From assembly GCA_937900485.1 (NCBI GenBank), contig CALCEL010000080.1, positions 1 through 20,846 on the forward strand: a stretch of DNA of 20,846 bases, read 5' to 3'. Origin of the DNA: an uncultured Prevotellaceae bacterium (GTDB lineage: Bacteria > Bacteroidota > Bacteroidia > Bacteroidales > Bacteroidaceae). Numbering within the stretch: the first letter of the stretch is position 1; each line of letters starts with the position of its first letter. Both the position numbers and the translations under genes were made by a program. Positions 1-6,504 of this stretch are shown in pieces. The notes under the pieces were generated by a model. The model ran no database searches, had not been told where the DNA came from, and worked only from the letters and a program-made list of their open reading frames with translations.

Positions 1-54
1 TAGAGCACAACCTTGCCAAGGTTGGGGTCGCGAGTTCGAGTCTCGTTTTCCGCT
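1..54 (+). tRNA. tRNA-Gly (anticodon GCC), 5' end cut off by the window
   Basis: The window opens inside a tRNA gene. The anticodon stem CAACC/GGTTG (8-12 with 20-24) closes a 7-base loop TTGCCAA with anticodon GCC at 15-17. The T arm (30-34 with 42-46) holds the loop TTCGAGT, and 47-53 (TTTCCGC) is the 3' acceptor strand, followed by discriminator T54. U at position 73 is the normal glycine discriminator. CCA is not encoded. The 5' acceptor strand and most of the D arm lie outside the window. Confidence 0.93.
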
Positions 55-88
55 CGATGTTTTTTATCATTCATAATTTTAGATGTTG

Positions 89-120
89 ACACTGAAACCG
101 AAAGGTTTTGGTGTTTTTTT
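89..120 (+). terminator. Rho-independent terminator of the tRNA-Gly transcript
   Basis: An 11-base-pair stem (89-99 with 104-114, two G-T pairs) is closed by a GAAA tetraloop at 100-103 and followed by a run of T. It lies 35 bases after the tRNA and has the right polarity to end its transcript. Confidence 0.85.
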
Positions 121-326
121 ATTTTGTGTGTGAATGGTGAGCACGTGACGTGGGCGTACAATGTTCCATAGTTCCTTGTTAACTGGATCTCAATGTTACG
201 CTTTCCTTCTCGTCCTACAAAGATATACTCGTTTTCAAGTCATATCCTGCGGTTTGGCGGATTTGTTTCATCAGTCCGTCCTATATGTTGTTTTCGTGTC
301 CATGGCAAACCTGTGTTGTGTCAGTG

Positions 327-1412
327 TCAGAATTTGACTGACTCAAGAATCTCACCGACGTATGAGCTGTTACCCATGTCATAACTTGAGAATACACATA
401 ATTTGTTTGTCTTAGCGTCTTGTATGACGACGAAAGTCCAATAGAGGTCGATATTGCTAACTGTGTATTTCTTCGTTTGCAGGAACGTTTTGTTTCCGTG
501 TATGGTGAACACCTTTTCTATCACCACGTCTTGGTTCGTTAGCTCCTTGTTGTCCTCGTTCTCGAACATCTCGCAATACTTCTTAAAGTCTTTCTCTCCG
601 AACATGGTTTCGAAATAATCTCCGAAAATCAGTATTGATGTGCCCTGTCCGTTATCCAGGCTGAAAGTGGTGGCTCCTGCCGTGTCTTTGACGCAGATGA
701 ACTGAGCCGGGTTCTTAAACGCTATTATGCTGTCTGTATATTCCTCCTCGTTGATTGTAGTGTTAGCAATGAAGAGCATCTTCCTTTTGTTCAGGTCGTC
801 AGTTCTCGTCAGTTCTGATTTCGGAGCGATGTTATATGCTATTGCGGCTCCGCATGTCATGAGCATAAACAGAGATAGCTCTCTCGTGAGCACCTTCTTG
901 CTTGCCGGTATTGTCGTTCTCGTCTGTGCGGTCTCTTTCAGGTATGTGAGCCAGCAAACACCTATGACGATGCATATGACGCTTATTTCCTTGTCAGTCA
1001 AGTTTGCCACGTAGGTTAGTATTCCCGTTATGCCTGCGATAATAGCGTTGAGTTTACTTCTGATTATCATGTGGCGGTTCTTTGTCAATAACGACAGTCC
1101 TGTGTGGGTGGTGTATGTCAGCATGGTGATGCTTGGAATCATCTCGGCATAAGGGAACGAGAATCCCTTGTCCCTTGTCTCGTTCAAATAAGGATATAAG
1201 GATAAGAGTGTATACGCTATGCTTGTGACAAGCGTAATTATGATGAAGAAAGTCGGCCAAAAGAGTCCATCTGTTCCTGTACGTGTGAATTCCTTCTCTT
1301 CTTCTGAATCATGTTCCTTGTTATCTCTCATTTGACTTATATGTTCCATAATATATGTTTTACTCGTTTTTATTCTCCTATAACGGAAAGCTGTAACGGG
1401 ATGTGTTGACAT
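327..1412 (-). CDS. Hypothetical multi-pass membrane protein
   Basis: A 361-residue protein that I do not recognise. After a charged N-terminus (about residues 22-50, rich in Glu, Lys and Asp) come about five hydrophobic segments at roughly 53-75, 90-109, 121-138, 143-158 and 179-196, then a soluble C-terminal part of about 165 residues without cysteine clusters or an obvious catalytic motif. The shape, a small membrane domain plus a soluble tail, suggests an anchored sensor or binding domain, but that is inference. A promoter with good spacing lies at 1451-1481. The ATG at 1412 is 39 bases from its -7 box; a second in-frame ATG at 1349 (residue 22) follows an A/T-rich stretch and may be the real start. 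It stands alone: no partner gene is within 900 bases upstream. Confidence 0.7.
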   Translation of the reverse strand: MSTHPVTAFRYRRIKTSKTYIMEHISQMRDNKEHDSEEEKEFTRTGTDGLFWPTFFIIITLVTSIAYTLLSLYPYLNETRDKGFSFPYAEMIPSITMLTYTTHTGLSLLTKNRHMIIRSKLNAIIAGITGILTYVANLTDKEISVICIVIGVCWLTYLKETAQTRTTIPASKKVLTRELSLFMLMTCGAAIAYNIAPKSELTRTDDLNKRKMLFIANTTINEEEYTDSIIAFKNPAQFICVKDTAGATTFSLDNGQGTSILIFGDYFETMFGEKDFKKYCEMFENEDNKELTNQDVVIEKVFTIHGNKTFLQTKKYTVSNIDLYWTFVVIQDAKTNKLCVFSSYDMGNSSYVGEILESVKF

Positions 1413-1450
1413 GACATGACGTTATTGATGCTCTTCCGTTTTACGTACCG

Positions 1451-1481
1451 CGAATTTAGTCAACATTTTTCATAAGGCAAA
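1451..1481 (-). promoter_or_regulatory. Promoter of the membrane protein gene
   Basis: Read on the minus strand, TTTG (1478-1481), a 19-base spacer and TAAATTCG (1451-1458) match the Bacteroidetes -33/-7 pattern. The -7 box has TTCG instead of TTTG, a variant also seen before pyrF and the gene at 10213. Confidence 0.55.
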
Positions 1482-2037
1482 ACATGATTTGAGTGTGATG
1501 AGTCATCGTGTCGGGTCTTCCTACGCTTGTTACCCGTTTATCATTTCCGGACTTTCATTCTTTGCCGGGTGAGGCGTGTGTTTGATGACTGCCAAGACTC
1601 TGTATCTTGGCTAATCGACACGCACATCTGCAACAGACGGTCTGTGTCAGAAAACAGTGATTGTTGCATGGACGTAAGCCACCTTTGGTCTTGGGTGGGG
1701 GTAATAAAGAAATAGTAGAATAACGGATAATTTGTGGATGTTTGAGTGTTTTTTTGCTTCGCTCATCAGAGGGGGTGGTGGTCTAATAGACAGAAAACGA
1801 AATAAATACAATGTTTTGAAGTGAATTGTACATCGTTGAGAGTTGCATAGGTTCGGAGATGTGACTATGGTGTCTCGTTGTCGTGTCAGATTTTTTTTCG
1901 AAAAAAATAATTATTTCCGTGCAAGGTATTCGTATTTCTCCGTTTACTAATCAGAAACGCAATAATAAGAATATCAATTTCGAATAAACGTTCTTCCCAA
2001 AAACGATTTATGTGTGAGTATGATGAACAAGAATGGA

Positions 2038-2070
2038 CGTGGCAGTGAGTGATCATTGTCACGTTTTTTT
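2038..2070 (+). terminator. Orphan Rho-independent terminator
   Basis: An 11-base-pair stem (2038-2048 with 2053-2063, two G-T pairs) is capped by a GTGA tetraloop and followed directly by seven T. It points to a plus-strand transcript ending near 2070, although no plus-strand gene is evident upstream. A longer-range inverted pair, TGTGTGAGT before it and ACTCACACA after it, could form an alternative fold. Confidence 0.65.
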
Positions 2071-2162
2071 ATATGTCACTCACACAGTATGAGTGTATGT
2101 AAAAAAAATTTACACATTATATGTTAATATCAGTTGTCGTGTGATTATATGCTGTTCAAACG

Positions 2163-2193
2163 TTTTTATTTACCAAGTTAAATGATAACTTTG
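2163..2193 (+). promoter_or_regulatory. Promoter of the candidate small RNA
   Basis: TAACTTTG at 2186-2193 is a perfect -7 box and is identical to the boxes of surE and of the lipoprotein gene. TTTT at 2163-2166 sits 19 bases upstream in the -33 position, which makes it a near match. It faces away from every nearby gene. Confidence 0.5.
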
Positions 2194-2199
2194 TCATAT

Positions 2200-2299
2200 G
2201 TTTGTGGGAGAGATAGAGTAGCGCTCTCCCTTGATGAAATTAGTTATTTGTATGAAAAGAACAGCCCGACTCGTGATGAGCCGGGCTGCTTTATTTTTG
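2200..2299 (+). ncRNA. Candidate small RNA of about 100 nt
   Basis: The stretch begins just after the promoter at 2163-2193. It contains a hairpin GGGAGAG/CTCTCCC (2206-2212 with 2224-2230, 11-base loop), an unpaired A/T-rich middle, and ends with the strong terminator at 2262-2299. No open frame of useful length lies inside. The layout of promoter, 5' hairpin, single-stranded linker and terminator is that of a bacterial trans-acting small RNA. I cannot match it to a named family, and its ends are estimated from the promoter and the T run. It converges on the lipoprotein gene at 2314-2889 and shares its terminator hairpin. Confidence 0.45.
2262..2299 (+). terminator. Terminator hairpin, probably used in both directions
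   Basis: CAGCCCG-A-CTC (2262-2272) pairs with GAG-C-CGGGCTG (2278-2288), ten base pairs and one A-C mismatch around a GTGAT loop. On the plus strand it is followed by CTTTATTTTTG, on the minus strand by TTCTTTTC. It therefore can end the candidate small RNA and also the lipoprotein transcript, whose stop codon is 25 bases away. Confidence 0.75.
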
Positions 2300-2313
2300 T
2301 ACTGATGACCAGA

Positions 2314-2889
2314 TCACATTGAAGTGTCGCTGGCTAATGTCCATTTCTCTTTCATGTACTCCTCGTACGCATCCTCCCAATTAGATCTTTCGACGTCCTC
2401 CGTAGCTGCTGTAGACCAGTTGAATTCATTGTCGTAGTCGAGGCAGACGGTTTCTGGGCCACCTGTTCCGTAGTCGATGTATCCTCCGAACTGTGTACCG
2501 TCATCGCTTATTCCTGGATCCACGAGAGTGTAGGTTGTGCCATCACTATAGACGATAGTTGCAGTCGCAGGATTTGTAGACTTGTCCAGGGTCCATGTAA
2601 AAGTGCGGTACTTCTGAGAGTATGGACCGTATGGGTATTCGTCAATCTGCATTCCGCTTCCGGCGGTGGCGAACTTGTAGCTTGACTTGTTGAAATAGAC
2701 GCGTGACCGCTCTGCTATGCATGTGACAAAGTTGCCATCTTCTTTCTGTGCGTCGTATGAGATGTTCATTACTCCCACCCATTGTCCTGATAGAGTGACA
2801 TTGCTGACTGTTTCATCATCACATGATGTCAGAACGCCTAATGTCATCGTTAGAAGGATAAAATTAAATAAATAACTCAGTTTTTTCAT
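2314..2889 (-). CDS. Secreted lipoprotein, probable surface-exposed beta-sheet protein
   Basis: A 191-residue protein with a lipoprotein signal peptide: MKK, a hydrophobic core at about 5-20 and the lipobox LTSC with Cys23. The following residues DDE are acidic, which resembles the lipoprotein export signal that sends Bacteroidetes lipoproteins to the cell surface. The mature part begins with a segment ending SGQWVGVM and is rich in Gly, Tyr, Thr and aromatic residues, as in small lipocalin-like beta barrels; that fold is inference. An ATG at 2910 is in frame but lies five bases from the -7 box (2915-2922), too close for a leader, so the ATG at 2889 is chosen. The gene is transcribed alone. 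Function is unknown. Confidence 0.8.
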   Translation of the reverse strand: MKKLSYLFNFILLTMTLGVLTSCDDETVSNVTLSGQWVGVMNISYDAQKEDGNFVTCIAERSRVYFNKSSYKFATAGSGMQIDEYPYGPYSQKYRTFTWTLDKSTNPATATIVYSDGTTYTLVDPGISDDGTQFGGYIDYGTGGPETVCLDYDNEFNWSTAATEDVERSNWEDAYEEYMKEKWTLASDTSM

Positions 2890-2914
2890 AATTGCATATA
2901 TTTGGTTCACGATG

Positions 2915-2922
2915 CAAAGTTA
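2915..2922 (-). promoter_or_regulatory. -7 box of the lipoprotein gene
   Basis: TAACTTTG on the minus strand, 26 bases before the chosen start codon. No TTTG-like -33 box is seen 19 bases further upstream. Its position rules out the upstream in-frame ATG at 2910. Confidence 0.6.
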
Positions 2923-3007
2923 ATCATTTTTGTATTATATATGGTCGGGAGTGTATTGTTTTTTTGTTTTTTTGTGGTAAGTTAGCTATTGTGTGCGTTA
3001 TCTTAGT

Positions 3008-3721
3008 CTATTGTTCCAATCCCATGGCCTTCCATAAGCTGTATCTGGCCTCAGGGTTGAGAGATTCGAGAGTTCTCAGCACGTCCGTCATACTTTTCCT
3101 CTGTGTGTCGTGCTCATATGGGCATGGTGTTTTCTGTCTTTCAAAACCGAATTGTCTTGCCGCGTCGCTGATGAGTCTCTCGTGTACCATGCACAGTGGT
3201 CTGATGATTTGCACAGGGTAGTGTGTCAGCTGTAGCTTAGGAGTCATGGTGTTGCGAGAGCCCTCAAACGTGATGTTCATCAGGAACGTTGTGACAATGT
3301 CATCCATGTGGTGTCCCAGTGCCACCTTGTTGAATCCGTTGTCTCTGGCGAACTCCAGCAAAGCCTTTCGTCTGTGCCAGGAGCACAGGAAGCAGTGTGT
3401 CTTTCTCGCTGTCTCGTCCTCCTCGAAGCGTGTGTGCAGTATGTGCAGCTTGATGCCTTGTTCCTCGCAGAATCCGCTTATGTAGCTTCTGTCAGTCTCA
3501 TACGGTATGTTATCCATCAACACGTGTGCGGCTTCGACGTTTATGCTTGGCTTATGTATCCTTGAGCGCATGGCGAGAAGTCTGACCAGCTCCAGTGAGT
3601 CTTTACCTCCTGACAATGCGATGAGAATCTTGTCGCCGTCCTCGAGAAGGTTGAATCTGGTGCATCCTCTGTTGAATAGTTTTATGATTTCCTTTTCCGG
3701 GTATTCTTTCCGTATTTTCAT
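3008..3721 (-). CDS. ttcA: TtcA-family PP-loop protein, probable tRNA 2-thiocytidine(32) synthetase
   Basis: A 237-residue protein of the PP-loop ATPase superfamily. The ATP-binding loop SGGKDS is at residues 37-42. The pair CFLC (Cys110, Cys113) followed by SWHRR, and the later Cys200 in KTPCPYEHD, fit the three cysteines that bind the iron-sulfur cluster in TtcA. The motif GHHMDD at 136-141 is also typical of the family. TtcA enzymes adenylate C32 of certain tRNAs and replace its oxygen with sulfur. At 237 residues it is shorter than the E. coli enzyme (about 310), lacking N- and C-terminal extensions, as is common in Bacteroidales. It is the last gene of the five-gene unit, nine bases after the DUF488-YraN gene. 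The substrate tRNA cannot be read from the sequence. Confidence 0.85.
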   Translation of the reverse strand: MKIRKEYPEKEIIKLFNRGCTRFNLLEDGDKILIALSGGKDSLELVRLLAMRSRIHKPSINVEAAHVLMDNIPYETDRSYISGFCEEQGIKLHILHTRFEEDETARKTHCFLCSWHRRKALLEFARDNGFNKVALGHHMDDIVTTFLMNITFEGSRNTMTPKLQLTHYPVQIIRPLCMVHERLISDAARQFGFERQKTPCPYEHDTQRKSMTDVLRTLESLNPEARYSLWKAMGLEQ

Positions 3722-3730
3722 AAGTGATAC

Positions 3731-4615
3731 TTAATAATGTCCGGAGAGTGTGACTTTCACATCCTCATCCATGTTCATTGTGTAGTGCTCCTCATCCTGA
3801 TAGATGATTGCAACTATGTCTGTCTGGTATGGCATGTCCTCCAGTTTCATTCTTGAGACATACTCCTTAATAGCTTTGCTGATGTTACGTATCTTGTGTG
3901 CGTCGACTGCCATTTGCGGGTCGCCTCGTTTGTTGCTGTGTCTTGTCTTCACCTCCACGAAGTGTAATATACCGTCTTTCCTTGTGATGAGGTCAATCTC
4001 GCATCCTTTGTGCAGGTTCCAGTTGTGTTCCAGTATGATATGTCCCTTTCTCATGAGGTGAAGAGCCGCCAGCTCCTCTCCGGTCTTACCCAATTCCGCC
4101 GCCTTGAGCTTTTTCTCCAGCGTGTCCTTCTTTCTCACAGAGGTTATCTCGGCAATCTCCTTCTGTGAGCGCACTGTACCGTCGTGGACGATGTGATAAA
4201 CGTTAATGCCTAGTTTGTCAAGCGCTCTTCCCAGCAATAGATATCTCTTGCTGTCGCACAGGTCGTCTGTGTTATCCAAGAGCATAATGGAGTAACCCTT
4301 CTCGATGCCGTCCAAGAGTCGTTTCAGTCCGGACTGAAACGACTCTTGTCGAGTAACCTTGTCGTAAATGGGTTTGCCCTTGCTGTTTCTGCAGCTTGAC
4401 GGTATGAATCCGAACTCATCCCTGAACGAGAGATACCTCACGTTGCTCTTGCTTAACTCGTTGCTCAGATGCTCTGAAGTGTATATGGGTTCTGTAGGGA
4501 TGTCTGGTCTCTCACGTGTGTCGACGACGCATCGCACACCATAGTTTCTGACATACCTGATGAACAGGTTAAATGTCAGGTTGTGATGTCCGATGGTGTA
4601 TATGACGCTCGTCAT
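3731..4615 (-). CDS. Fusion of a DUF488 domain with a YraN (UPF0102) nuclease-like domain
   Basis: A 294-residue two-domain protein. Residues 1 to about 145 resemble DUF488: the start YTIGHHNLTF, then VVDTRERP at 30-37. The family's usual Glu and CHR signature near the end of this domain are altered (MLLDNTDDLCDSKR, 111-124), so its active site may be changed. A charged linker (about 146-172) joins it to a YraN/UPF0102 domain at about 173-290: GKTGEELAALHLMRKGH, then Glu206-Ile-Asp208 and FVEVKTR (Glu221, Lys223), the residues of a restriction-endonuclease-like fold. YraN is usually a separate protein of about 120 residues whose role is not settled. The gene begins three bases after the antiporter gene and is probably translationally coupled. 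Codons 90-101 form a perfect 36-base palindrome. Confidence 0.85.
   Translation of the reverse strand: MTSVIYTIGHHNLTFNLFIRYVRNYGVRCVVDTRERPDIPTEPIYTSEHLSNELSKSNVRYLSFRDEFGFIPSSCRNSKGKPIYDKVTRQESFQSGLKRLLDGIEKGYSIMLLDNTDDLCDSKRYLLLGRALDKLGINVYHIVHDGTVRSQKEIAEITSVRKKDTLEKKLKAAELGKTGEELAALHLMRKGHIILEHNWNLHKGCEIDLITRKDGILHFVEVKTRHSNKRGDPQMAVDAHKIRNISKAIKEYVSRMKLEDMPYQTDIVAIIYQDEEHYTMNMDEDVKVTLSGHY
4313..4348. repeat. Perfect 36-base palindrome inside a coding region
   Basis: The 18 bases at 4313-4330 (CAAGAGTCGTTTCAGTCC) are followed without a gap by their exact reverse complement at 4331-4348. The palindrome ends where it meets mismatches on both sides. It covers exactly 12 codons (residues 90-101, QESFQSGLKRLL) of the DUF488-YraN gene, with no disruption of the frame. 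DNA could extrude a cruciform here, and the mRNA could form a stem of about 16 base pairs. Confidence 0.97.
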
Positions 4616-4618
4616 GAG

Positions 4619-6499
4619 TTATTGTTGTGAGTCTTTGAATTGCTTTATCTTGTCCTTCTCGCCGGCTACGATGATGTAGTCGCCGGTGTTGAACGTCATA
4701 GCAGGGTCAGGATTCATGAAGATGTTGTCATTAGGTCTTACGATACCCATGACGATGCACGAAGCCTTCTCCCTTATCTGTGAGTCTTTTATGCTTTTGT
4801 TTATCAGTGGAGAGTTGTCATAAATGTGTATGTGCTCTAGGGATATCGACGCTTTGTTGTCTGAGTCGTGTGTCTCTATCACACTGTTGTTTATGAGTTT
4901 GTTGAAGTTGTCCATCTCGCTGTCCGTACCTGCCACGATGAGTTTGTCGTGCGGGTATACGTGTCGCTCGCCTCCTGGCACGATGATGTTCAGCTCACCT
5001 CTCATGATACTCACCACGCTGACGCCTGATCGTTGTCTGATATTCAGGTCTCTCAGCCTTTTTCCGCAGAATGCGGACTTCTCCGGCACGTAAAACTCGG
5101 ATATGTGTATATCCATGGCGAGAAGCGCCTCCTTGTCCATGCTTTTCACTGCTCGTCTTGCCTCGGCGAGGTTCTCCCTGGCGTACAGGTTTTGAGTGAA
5201 GTGTGAGATGATGGATCTGCTCACAGGCAGACTCTGTAAGGTGTTCATGACCTTGTTGGCTATGTTCGTGACGTATGCTGCCGCCGTGGACTGTTTCCGG
5301 TTTTGCTGGCGTTCCTCCAGGTGTTTCTTGGTGTTGCTGCTCAAGTGCTTGTTGAAGAAGTCAAGGGTAGGGTACGCCATGTTCATTATGTACGGTGTGA
5401 GGAACGTGGTCAGTATTGAGACCGCCACGATGACGGAGTATAGCTTTGGGTCTGTCACGCCAAGGTCTTGTCCCAGCGACGCTATGATGAACGAGAACTC
5501 TCCGATCTGTACCAGTGTGAAGCCTGTCTGTAGAGACACACGCAGCGACTGTCCTCCGAGCAGCGTTCCGAGGCTCACGAATGTTATATTACCCAAAATG
5601 ACCACTAAGCATATTATGGCTATCGGCATCCATTGCTCCACGAGCAGTGACGGATCAATCATCATGCCGACAGACACGAAGAAGATGCTTCCGAAGATGT
5701 TCTTTATCGGAGCCACCAGATGCTCTATGCGCTCAGCCTCAATCGTCTCCGCTAAGATGGAACCCATCACGAATGCACCAAGCTCAGAGCTGAAACCTGA
5801 CTCCACGGTCAGAAGCACCATGCCTAGGCATAGTCCTATGGACAGTATTATCAGCGTCTCGTCGTTCAGGTACCTGCGGAAATGCTTGAGGAAACTCGGT
5901 ATGATGTATATGCCAGTGATGAACCAGATAAGGAGATAGCTGACCAGCTTGCCCACTTTCATGAACATCTCCTGTCCCTCAAATTCGTTCTTTACCGCTA
6001 TGGATGGGAGTATCACCATGAGAATGACGGCGAAGAGGTCCTCGACCACGAGCATTCCGAAGCACACCTTGGCGAACTTGTGACTGCCGAGCCCGCTGTC
6101 ATCGATGGCTTTGAAGACAATAGTCGTACTTGATATGCACAGCATTCCTCCTAGAAACAAGGAACTGATGCTGTCTAAGCCTAACAAGAGTCCGGTAATG
6201 TATCCAAGACTCATCATGCCGATAACCTGTGTGGCTACACCAATGATGGCTGTGCTGCCCACTTGAATCAGTTTCTTGAAACTGAATTCGAGACCGAGGG
6301 AGAACAACAGGAATAACACACCGATGTTACCCCATGTGCTCACGCTGTGCTCGTCAGTGATCCATGACTCGCCTAACATGTGCGGACCTACAAGCAGTCC
6401 CGCCACGATGTATCCCAGTACCACTGGTTGCTTGAATAATTTGAATAGCAGGCTGGTGATGCCAGCGGTGAGCATAATGATGCAGAGATCTTTTACCAT
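4619..6499 (-). CDS. CPA2-type cation:proton antiporter with two RCK_C domains
   Basis: A 626-residue membrane protein. Residues 1 to about 380 form the sodium/hydrogen exchanger domain with about 12 hydrophobic segments. Family marks are QPVVLGYIVAGLLVGPH at 24-40, VVEDLFAV at 151-158 (Glu153-Asp154 in the position of the ion-binding pair), ELGAFVMGSILAE at 239-251 and FFVSVGMMIDP at 273-283. A polar linker (about 385-460) leads to two TrkA-C (RCK_C) domains, about 463-540 and 550-623, which in related proteins bind nucleotides or other small ligands and gate transport. No Rossmann-type RCK_N domain is present, so this differs from classical KefB/KefC. Expected role: potassium or sodium exchange for protons at the inner membrane; the ion is not decided by the sequence. 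It starts five bases after the symporter stop. Confidence 0.88.
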   Translation of the reverse strand: MVKDLCIIMLTAGITSLLFKLFKQPVVLGYIVAGLLVGPHMLGESWITDEHSVSTWGNIGVLFLLFSLGLEFSFKKLIQVGSTAIIGVATQVIGMMSLGYITGLLLGLDSISSLFLGGMLCISSTTIVFKAIDDSGLGSHKFAKVCFGMLVVEDLFAVILMVILPSIAVKNEFEGQEMFMKVGKLVSYLLIWFITGIYIIPSFLKHFRRYLNDETLIILSIGLCLGMVLLTVESGFSSELGAFVMGSILAETIEAERIEHLVAPIKNIFGSIFFVSVGMMIDPSLLVEQWMPIAIICLVVILGNITFVSLGTLLGGQSLRVSLQTGFTLVQIGEFSFIIASLGQDLGVTDPKLYSVIVAVSILTTFLTPYIMNMAYPTLDFFNKHLSSNTKKHLEERQQNRKQSTAAAYVTNIANKVMNTLQSLPVSRSIISHFTQNLYARENLAEARRAVKSMDKEALLAMDIHISEFYVPEKSAFCGKRLRDLNIRQRSGVSVVSIMRGELNIIVPGGERHVYPHDKLIVAGTDSEMDNFNKLINNSVIETHDSDNKASISLEHIHIYDNSPLINKSIKDSQIREKASCIVMGIVRPNDNIFMNPDPAMTFNTGDYIIVAGEKDKIKQFKDSQQ

Positions 6500-6504
6500 A
6501 ATTG

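Larger units (their letters stand above)
1413..2162. other. Long gene-poor intergenic stretch
   Basis: About 750 bases without a convincing gene. It holds the promoter at 1451-1481 and the orphan terminator at 2038-2070. A 42-codon minus-strand frame at 1541-1669, encoding a peptide that starts MQQSLFSDTDRLLQMC and ends in a basic tail, is the best small-ORF candidate. It has no clear promoter or ribosome site, so I do not call it. The stretch is richer in A/T runs than its neighbours, for example around 1890-1912. Confidence 0.5.

Noticed and set aside
193..384. Plus-strand open frame of 63 codons after tRNA-Gly
   Set aside because: It overlaps the 3' end of the membrane protein gene, has no promoter and no recognisable features. 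A minus-strand stretch opposite it looks weakly coding (residues like YIFVGREGKRNIEI) but has stops and no start.
1527..1715. Plus-strand open frame of 62 codons in the gene-poor region
   Set aside because: Cys/Trp/Arg-rich composition, no promoter or ribosome site, and nothing family-like in the peptide.
5196..5939. Plus-strand open frame of 247 codons
   Set aside because: It lies entirely opposite the well-supported antiporter gene, has no family features or promoter, and its composition (Ser, Met, Arg rich) is that of an antisense frame.
6268..6285. Inverted repeat TCAGTTTC/GAAACTGA in the antiporter gene
   Set aside because: Eight-base arms with a two-base spacer are expected by chance in 20 kb of sequence and lie in ordinary coding DNA.
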